Assembly (NCBI GenBank): GCA_029851415.1
Contig: CM056743.1
Coordinates: 28,656,405 to 28,720,404, forward strand
Origin: Eretmocerus hayati
Lineage: Eukaryota > Arthropoda > Insecta > Hymenoptera > Aphelinidae
Reading direction: 5' to 3'
Length of the DNA: 64,000 nucleotides
Position 1 is the stretch's first letter. Every line of letters starts with the position of its first letter. Below the pieces are notes generated by a model, which ran no database searches, was not told the DNA's origin, and was given only the letters and a program-made list of their open reading frames with translations. A program made the position numbers and the translations under genes. Positions 57,856 to 64,000 of the stretch are shown here, one piece after another.

Positions 57856-57925
57856 CTGTCAATCAGCTTAATGGTACAACACAAGCTTCGTAATCCGAAG
57901 ATCTTGGGTTCGAGACCCACTTACG
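57856..57925 (+). repeat. tRNA-like block in left arm
   Basis: TCAGCTTAATGG (box A-like), an anticodon-arm-like CTTCGTAATCCGAAG, and TGGGTTCGAGACCCA (box B and a T-stem). The acceptor strands do not pair, so it is tRNA-derived rather than a tRNA gene. Confidence 0.6.
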
Positions 57926-58483
57926 ATGAATTTTTTTTTTTCTAATGTAAGGTTTACAAGTATGCCCTGAATTTCTAAATTTTCCATTTTTTTATCATTC
58001 GGTGATATATTCTCTATCCAAGAAAAACGTAGAGATCACTCCACTATAGATATATCAAGCATCGAATTTTTCGTTATTCAATGTTAGAGCCGTATATGAA
58101 ATTAGCTTACGTTAGCTATGAGGAATTTTATCGACCTTTTGACTTTAAGCGAGATGAGTCAAGCCCAGATGACTATCCGTAAGGCTTTGGAATTGATCTG
58201 CGTCGGACAATACTCTTCACGCAATTTGAAAAATTGGTTTTTCAAACGAATCTTCAAACGCAGTGGTCAGAGGAGTATATAATAAATTTTGCAGGACTGA
58301 GGAGATTCAATGCATGATCTATCCATCGTGGAATGGTATCTAAGTTTTTTTGTTGGAAGAGTATATACCCAAAAATTGTAACAGGCTCTAGAGTACTGTA
58401 TTTTCATTCTACAAGAAATAGAAAATTTAGAAATTCAGGGCAAACTTGTAAACCTTACATTGAAAAAAAAAAAAAAATTATTA

Positions 58484-58556
58484 TTGGTGGGTCTTGAACC
58501 CACGATCTTCAGAATACGAGGCTTGTGTTGTGCCATTGAGCTAATTAACAAGTTAC
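58484..58556 (-). repeat. tRNA-like block in right arm
   Basis: On the minus strand: TTAGCTCAATGG (good box A), an anticodon-arm-like block with ATTC in its loop, and GTGGGTTCAAGACCCAC, a perfect 5-bp T-stem with a 7-nt loop. The acceptor stem is absent. It is better preserved than its partner at 57856. Confidence 0.65.
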
Positions 58557-59980
58557 CAAAACGATTCTGAATGTCATATATAAACAATAGTCCCACTGGA
58601 GTGCCATCAAACCGATTTATTCTCTCCGCTCGTGAGGAGCGCTGAAACTAATAAGGGATCAATTATCGAGATAAAGACACGCGGTCCCATTTTCATAATA
58701 TTGGCACGAGAACAAGGAAGTCAAGACATCATTGCGGCTCTCAAAACAGTCTCGAGCAGCCGGTCACATCGCTGTCCTGCGCGTCACCACGGTAACGTGC
58801 ACAACATCACCGAGGCGGGTTAGACGCTCCGATCTCGTGCGCTGCCCGACGCGATCATGCAAAGCCAGACGCGGGGTCGCGCAACGTCCCCGCGAGATCG
58901 TCATGGTTTCTCCGTGTAGGTCTATTCTGACTTTTTGCTAAGAAAGAGCACAAAAAAATACAAAGGAAAAGTGTTCCGCCCGATCGATTGAAAACGCGTA
59001 GATGCGGCAACAGGCGGGAACACATTGCGAGCAACTTCCCGCGGATCTACTCATATATTTCTTAAACTCGGGCCCATATGGGCAATACTCATGTCATAGG
59101 CTATAGTTTGAAAACGGTTGGGCATTTGCAAGTGCAGCTCTGGGTTTCACCTTTTGGTAGCAAAAGGAGACATTCCCCAGAGTTTCAGTCACATCCGTAT
59201 CCCACAACCCCTGGGTGCTCCTTGTGAGCTAGATTGGAACATCTTCATAGCAGTGAATAATTCCATCACAATCAGATTCGAACGCTGCTGTTTCAACGAT
59301 TACGATCATCAATATATTAAGTAGGTGGTGATCTTTTCTCCTTTACGTTGAATTTCCATTAAAATCGTTTGCATTATTTAACACGACTTGACGAGGTTGT
59401 ACCGATTTATCCATGATAATTGAAGAATATGTATATCGATATACCCCACGAAGGAATCACGCCCTCTCACAGGCACAAAGATCAATACTTAACCCCTGTG
59501 AACCTGGCCCGCCAAATTGGGCCAAGATATGCTCGTGGTAGGCCCTCAAATACTCGAAATACTCGTCCAAGTCCCAAATTTTGGCCAGGTTTCCTTTTTG
59601 AGAAAATCGCCCTCAAAGTAGCCCGATTTCACCCCCCCCCCCCCACTCCTCCTACCCGCACATCACAAAAATGCTCAGATCGCCACGAATTCAACTGCTA
59701 GAGGGACGTACTCGGGCTCAAATTGAAGCTCTGGTTTGGGCAACCATGAGCAGTTGTCAAAAACCCGAAGTAATTACGTTAAAGTACCAAAAAACTTCTA
59801 GCAGCGTCCCCGTGTATCAGCATACGGGCGGGCAGTTGGCGGAGAGGGGAGAGTCGAGGGGGAAGAGGAGAAGCCGCGCGCAGACGCACCATCGTTCAAA
59901 GAACTTGTCTGGTGCGCTGATGTGCATCTGATCTGATCGTCGTCGTCGTTTATCCATAGAGATAGTTTATCACGCTGAGT

Positions 59981-60422
59981 TTACACCGGTACCGAGGTCG
60001 ACGAGCACCCTGGGCACTGGCCCTGGACTCTCGGTGCTCTTTGGATGAATGCGTGTGTTACAGGGAGAAACTGCGTGTCATACTGGATGACGTCGCCAAC
60101 ATGAGCTGTGGGCCTGTGCACCACGACGCCCGAGGCTCCACGCCCGACCTGGTGCACCGGTGGTGGTCCTCTTGCCCAGTCCTCTATCAAGCTACGTCTT
60201 TTCATGCACCTTGCGCTCTAAGCCAATATTCGGTGGATGTAGATTGAGCAAATAAGATTCAATTCGAAGGCCTGGGAGCTTCAGAGTCAAATTTTTATCT
60301 TTCCGATATTGGGAAATTGTCATCCAAGTTCCTGGTGTTAGAACTCTGTCGCATACTCTTCCAAACAAGGACGCAGGAATTCCATCACTTAAACCTGTCA
60401 TCTCATCATGCATCAATAGCAT
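59981..60422 (-). pseudogene. Unrecognised gene-like fragment inside the long-TIR element
   Basis: Two minus-strand frames in different phases follow each other: 60422-60192 (MLLMHDEMTGLSDGIP... ) and 60205-59981 (MKRRSLIEDWARG... ). They overlap by 14 bases. The region is more GC-rich than the TIRs and protein-like, which suggests a captured host sequence that has since been frameshifted. No family recognised. Confidence 0.3.
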
Positions 60423-60509
60423 TTCAATGGGAAGAATAACCCACCACTTGATCGTTCAATCAGTTTGAAGTGTGAGTGATGCATAAGTTGAGTGACTCAA
60501 TATTTTCAG

Positions 60510-60659
60510 AAGCGCTTTGACTCCTACAATTTCCAAGATGAAGATCTGCTTGGAGTTTTGTCAACGCTTGAAAATGAGGAATTGTCATTGTTAGATAGAG
60601 ATCAGATCATCTTGCCAAATTTGGATGTTCTGATATTGGTTAATTCAATTCTACAGTAA
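60510..60659 (+). pseudogene. Exon-like fragment inside the long-TIR element
   Basis: After a good acceptor (AATATTTTCAG) a 49-codon open stretch (KRFDSYNFQDEDLLG... ending VNSILQ) ends at TAA. It has protein-like composition, acidic and Leu-rich. There is no upstream exon on this strand, and the gene-like frames beside it read the other way, so it is either a captured exon or chance. Confidence 0.3.
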
Positions 60660-60922
60660 ACGCTATATCAATTCACTCACAGTTCTCATTTGAGTGTCTC
60701 ATCTATCGTTTTGTAAACTGATATCCGATCTGAGCATTTTTGTGACGTGCGGGTAGGATGAGTGGGGGGGGGGTGAAATCGGGCTACTTTGAGGGCGATT
60801 TTCTCAAAAAGGAAACCTGGCCAAAATTCGGGACTTGGACGAGCATTTCGAGCATTTGAGGGCCTACCACGAGCATATTTTGGCCCAATTTGGCGGGCCA
60901 GGTTCACAGGGTTCAATACTTA

Positions 60923-61689
60923 CTCCTTACTGACAAAAAACTAACCTATTTGGAAATCTTCTCCACAACGGTACAAAGACTAAGAATTTTTTCTCAACGG
61001 CACGAAAATTGACACATTCTCCTCAGTGGCACAAAGACGAAAGCATTCGTTTGATTGAGGCCGATGAAACAAGTCAATTACCCGCAACAGCACCGAGAAA
61101 CTCATTGTGCGGAGGAACATTCCGGCACAGCGCCGGAAAAGTCACGGCGTAGCACCGTGAAAGCATCGCGGAGCTGTGCCGAGGCTAGTGTCCCGGCGCT
61201 GAGCCCGTATTTTCTTCTCAGAGTGTGTTAGTCTTTGGCTCGCGAAAGCATTAAGTAAGTGTCAGTCTTTGCATCGTCAGAAAGAAAGTGTTACCCTTCA
61301 TAGGAGATATCAATTTGCTGACGCGTAAGAGTCCTGCAGAAGCTATATTATAACCGGGTGGCTATAAAATTTATTGAGGCTTCTGAGATTTCGAGATTTT
61401 TCGAGTTATCTGGATGAAGATTGAGTTAAGATTTCAGATTTTTTTCAAAATGACAAATCTCGACGAGATCGGAACTTTCGATACAAAATCCCGGAAACCC
61501 ACGGGAATCTTGCTGTTACTCGACTAATGAAATTACGAATCCTGTGTCATGGTAATTATACCAAAAAGCCACTCGATTACATCAATAATTACGTTGTTTA
61601 TTTCCTTGATGAATACAATCTGTAGCATCATTATCGACAAGAATTACGAGCATTCTCATTTCTTTTTGATTCCACAAATAGAGCATACG
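60923..61689. other. No gene recognised; short spaced repeats
   Basis: Bases 60955-61060 hold about four spaced units of the type CTCAACGGCACAAAGAC, and 61100-61200 repeats AGCACCG/GCGCCGG words. The style recalls the subterminal repeats at 41520-41940, although the sequence differs. Confidence 0.4.
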
Positions 61690-61777
61690 CACTGCTCACG
61701 GCTCATACCGCATACCCACGGCTCACGTGTGCCCTGCGCTGCTCATCGGATTTTAGCCGGCGAGTGATATGGATTTT
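61690..61777. repeat. Single arm of the CTCACGGCTCA repeat
   Basis: Matches 9027-9115 in the same orientation (CTGCTCACGGCTCA, TACCCACGGCTCACGTG, GCGCTGCTCATCGGATTTTAG). Confidence 0.8.
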
Positions 61778-61859
61778 TTAAGAGATTTTCTATCATTCTC
61801 GGACGCTAAACTTGAGTCCTGTATTAGATCCAGCCAGTAACGTGGAAAATTTATTATTT

Positions 61860-62687
61860 GTAATTAATTTTGACACTCGATTGATATGATCGGATATCGT
61901 ATTTATCACTCGCGGGAATTTCAAATTATGAAGACGTAATTTTTTCGGTCTTTGCGAGTTAAAGTCAGCAGATATTGCTGACGTTTTTGGCATCAATCGA
62001 GAATGGATTTTACTCTACTCTCGATCAATGCACCTTTAGAGCCTCGTATGGTTCCGAGGATGCATCCAAAGGATTTTGATGGAAAGGAATGAAAAGTGAA
62101 GATGAGAAATGAGAAACTTTATGAAAAAATTTTTTTGGATTCTACGCTGATGTTATGCGTGTTTCGCCCTTCTTTCATTGCTCGGGCTTTTCAAAGTGGT
62201 GGAAGAGTAATGAAAGTTAAATGGAAATAGCGGGTTAAAATGACCTTTCTCGCGAGCGCTTAACGAAGACGAACTTTCGTATATGAGGGCGTCCAGACCA
62301 TCGAACATTCGGCCACTTGAGCCGCGTGTCAGTGGTAAACTTTCATTGCTCTTCCACCACTTTGAAAAGCTCGAGCAATGAGAGAAGGGTGAAACACGCA
62401 CAATATCAGCGTAGAATCCAAATTTTTTCATCTCATTTTCTCATCTTTACTTTTCATTCCTTTCCATCAAAATCCTTTAGATGCATCCTCGGAACCATAC
62501 GAGGCTCTAAAGGTGCATTGATCGGGAGTGGAGTAAAATCCATTCTCGATTGATGCCAAAAACGTCAGCAATATCTGCTGACTTTAACTCGCAAAGACCG
62601 AAAAAATTATATCTTCATAATTTGAAATTCCCGCGAGTGATAAATACGATATCCGATCATATCGATCGAGTGTCAAAATTAATTACA
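61860..62687. repeat. 830-bp foldback
   Basis: The left TGTAATTAATTTTGACAC is mirrored at the right end, and the arms match closely through GTATTTATCACTCGCGGGAA, CAGCAGATATTGCTGACG and GAGGATGCATC to a centre near 62270. Related fragments are at 3436-3495 and around 48490-48530. Confidence 0.85.
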
Positions 62688-62833
62688 TATAAGAACCGGA
62701 TAAGTTTGTTGGGCTGTGAGCACTTTGGAATACCTAATCGAATCATAGTCTAATGAGAGTCGTATAGTTTTCCAATAATCTAATGAGTATATGTAATGCA
62801 AAAACTTGAGAAACATCTGTTTGACTTACACAG

Positions 62834-64000
62834 AATCCGGACCATCAAATAAGGAGCGAGGCGTACAAAAACTGCAAGCAACAATGAACGGTTTTCTGAA
62901 TACGATTAACTTGATGAGTGGCTTCAAGAATTGGCGTAAGAAGCAGAAACTGCAGGTGATAGAAAGAGAAAGGAACTTCATAGAAGGAGAAATACTAATT
63001 TTCGAGGAAGTGGAGCGACTAAGATTGGGAGAATTGATAAGAAAACGAGATGAGGAATTGAGGATGGCGGAGGACCGAACAGAAAAAGAACGAAAAAAAC
63101 GACAAATTGCGCGAGAACAAGCATTCAGGAAGCATGAAGAACCAATCGAAAAATTGAAAGAAGAACGAGGGCTGATAGAGAAAGAAGAAGAGCGGTTGCA
63201 GGCAATACGAAAGATTCTGCGAGAGCAGGAGATGAAAGAGCTAGAAGAATGGCTAGAACAATGTCGAAGAGCTTCGAAAGAGGCATGGGAAAGAACCAAA
63301 ATCGAGCGATTACAAAGGATAAAAGAAGATAAACAACAAGTAGATGAGGCATTAGGAAGAATGAAAGAGTCAAGAGATCAATTTGGGACCAATCGAGAGC
63401 AAGAAATGAGAGAACGAAAAGAACAGAAAGCACGACGTCGAAGAGGAATAAGAGAAGGAGAGGAACATGAAGAATCGCAGCGAGTACTGAAAAAAGAAGG
63501 TATCGAACAAGAAAAAGGACAGGCAGAAAAACGACGAGGAGAATTGGCAGAAAAAAGGAAGCAATTCGAAATCGAGCGATTACGAAGAGTAGAAAAATAT
63601 CGACAACGAGTGCGAGAGATAGAAGATCGAATACGAGAAGGGAGAGAAAAATACGAGGATTGGCGAGCGCAGGAAATGAGAGAACGAGAAGACCGGGAAG
63701 AAAAACGTCGTCAAGAAGAGAAAGAGGATCAGGAACAAAGACAGTTGGAGCGATTACGAGAAAAACAAGATTACGAACAACGAAAACGAGTGGAAGAAAA
63801 ACGACGAACAGAAGAGAGAGTTCGATTTGAACAGGAGCAAGAAGCGAGAAAAGAAGCACATCTACGAACAATGGAAGAAGAGCGACGTCGGTTAAAAGAC
63901 CAAATTGAGGAGCAAAGACGAGCTCAGGAAATAAGCGCTCAAATATCTCGAGACCAACAACGATGGGTCACCCAGGTAGCTGAAGAACACCGTGCACGAC
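62834..64000 (+). CDS. Gene C exon 5 (partial): long Glu/Arg/Lys coiled coil
   Basis: Acceptor TTGACTTACACAG; entered in phase 1 (G plus AA gives Glu) the frame is open for 388 codons to the end of the window without a stop. After about 45 mixed residues (SGPSNKERGVQKLQA..., FLNTINLMSGFKNW) the rest is dominated by Glu, Arg, Lys and Gln with heptad-spaced Leu/Ile, typical of a long single alpha-helix or coiled coil. A segment around IERLQRIKEDKQQ (nt 63299) recurs 91 codons later as IERLRRVEKYRQR (nt 63572), so the coil grew by internal duplication. CGA and GAA codons are strongly preferred. Assignment to gene C is by phase and position; it could begin a different gene. The minus-strand hydrophobic frames opposite are shadows. 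Confidence 0.75.

Larger units (their letters stand above)
57491..58916. mobile_element. 1,426-bp TA-inserted foldback with tRNA-like arms
   Basis: CACGGAGAAACCA at the left, its inverse at the right, TA on both sides (57489-57490, 58917-58918). The arms match nearly base for base for the first 360 bp; a 63-codon frame occurs identically in both (57584-57775 and 58632-58823) only because the arms are copies. tRNA-like blocks lie in both arms next to A/T runs. Same organisation as 49119-50211 but a different sequence. Confidence 0.85.
56994..59050. mobile_element. 2,057-bp element with GTAGATCCGCGG ends
   Basis: GTAGATCCGCGG (56994) and CCGCGGATCTAC (ending 59050) are perfect inverses, flanked by TCA on both sides (56991-56993, 59051-59053). 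The left subterminal zone holds several copies of GGCCACGGAATTGACATTTC. It is itself interrupted by 57491-58916. Confidence 0.7.
56818..59222. mobile_element. CTCAAGCG-family MITE split by two nested insertions
   Basis: Left-half words TAGCTGAAATTCTGGGG, TTTTAGCACCAAAGGATG and CACTTGCAAATGCCC, and the inverse right-half words at 59110-59222, match the family at 35269 and 47371. Its AT-rich centre is interrupted by the element at 56994-59050. It lies between gene C exons 4 and 5. Confidence 0.8.
59492..60912. mobile_element. Long-TIR element with 10-bp duplication (Mutator-like)
   Basis: ACCCCTGTGAACCTGG at 59492 is mirrored by CCAGGTTCACAGGGT at 60912, and the terminal inverted repeats continue for about 185 bp on each side (including GAAATCGGGCTACTTTGAG and CACAAAAATGCTCAGATCG). 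TCAATACTTA flanks both sides exactly (59482-59491, 60913-60922). Long TIRs with an 8-11-bp duplication are typical of Mutator-like elements. The 1.05-kb interior has no transposase I recognise but does contain gene-like pieces. Confidence 0.75.

Noticed and set aside
58484..58556. Functional tRNA gene
   Set aside because: Box A, box B and T-arm are good, but no acceptor stem pairs and it is part of a foldback arm.
57584..58823. Two identical 63-residue proteins
   Set aside because: They are the two arms of one palindrome; identity comes from the inverted repeat, not selection on protein.
63125..63871. 248-codon Leu/Phe-rich minus-strand frame resembling a membrane protein
   Set aside because: Exact antisense of the Glu/Arg-rich coiled coil; GAA/CGA codons read backwards give TTC/TCG, so hydrophobicity is an artefact.

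Overview
The window is animal nuclear DNA, probably from an insect or other arthropod. It shows GT-AG introns, C2H2 zinc-finger genes, CA microsatellites, an R1/jockey-like LINE fragment and piggyBac, hAT, Tc1/mariner, Mutator-like and Penelope-like traces. The species cannot be named from the sequence. Genes occupy only a few percent; most of the rest is foldback (inverted-repeat) DNA, often nested.

Three multi-exon genes can be assembled by eye, and all encode proteins with a signal peptide. Gene A (minus strand, exons at 20802-20721, 17362-17219, 16240-15377, 12736-12516) and gene B (plus strand, exons at 31879-31960, 32384-32527, 36120-36986, 40614-40888) are divergent paralogues. Exons 1 and 2 have identical lengths (82 and 144 nt) in both, every intron is phase 1, and splice-site context is conserved. 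Each product has a hydrophobic signal peptide, a short spacer, a run of seven or eight C2H2 fingers and an acidic C-terminal tail. A secreted multi-zinc-finger protein is unusual. Gene C (plus strand, from 45063, running off the window) has another MKLL signal-peptide exon, three small exons with phase 1 at both ends, and apparently a long Glu/Arg/Lys-rich coiled-coil exon that is open to base 64000. Secretion signals joined to modular phase-1 exons recall effector-type genes of parasitic or gall-forming arthropods, but that is inference.

The most striking noncoding object is an 882-bp retrozyme-like LTR element at 25529-26410, inserted in a decayed piggyBac transposon. It has 275-bp direct repeats (TG...CA), CTAG target-site duplications, a tRNA-Trp-like primer-binding site, a polypurine tract, a TATA box in each repeat, and in each repeat a type III hammerhead ribozyme with an 11-bp loop I/loop II complementarity. 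The 5' copy has an intact catalytic core; the 3' copy has lost G12. Type III hammerheads in LTRs are known from plant retrozymes, whereas animal retrozymes usually carry type I motifs.

Layout: 1-12.5 kb is transposon debris with one orphan exon (5.8-6.0 kb). 12.5-20.8 kb is gene A with repeat-loaded introns. 21-31.8 kb is the intergenic region between the divergent genes: LINE remnant, 1.8-kb foldback, piggyBac with retrozyme, tandem repeats. 31.9-40.9 kb is gene B. 41-45 kb is foldback and simple-repeat DNA. 45-64 kb is gene C, whose large introns hold nested foldback elements with tRNA-like arms, a Penelope-like hammerhead-like motif and a long-TIR element with a 10-bp duplication.
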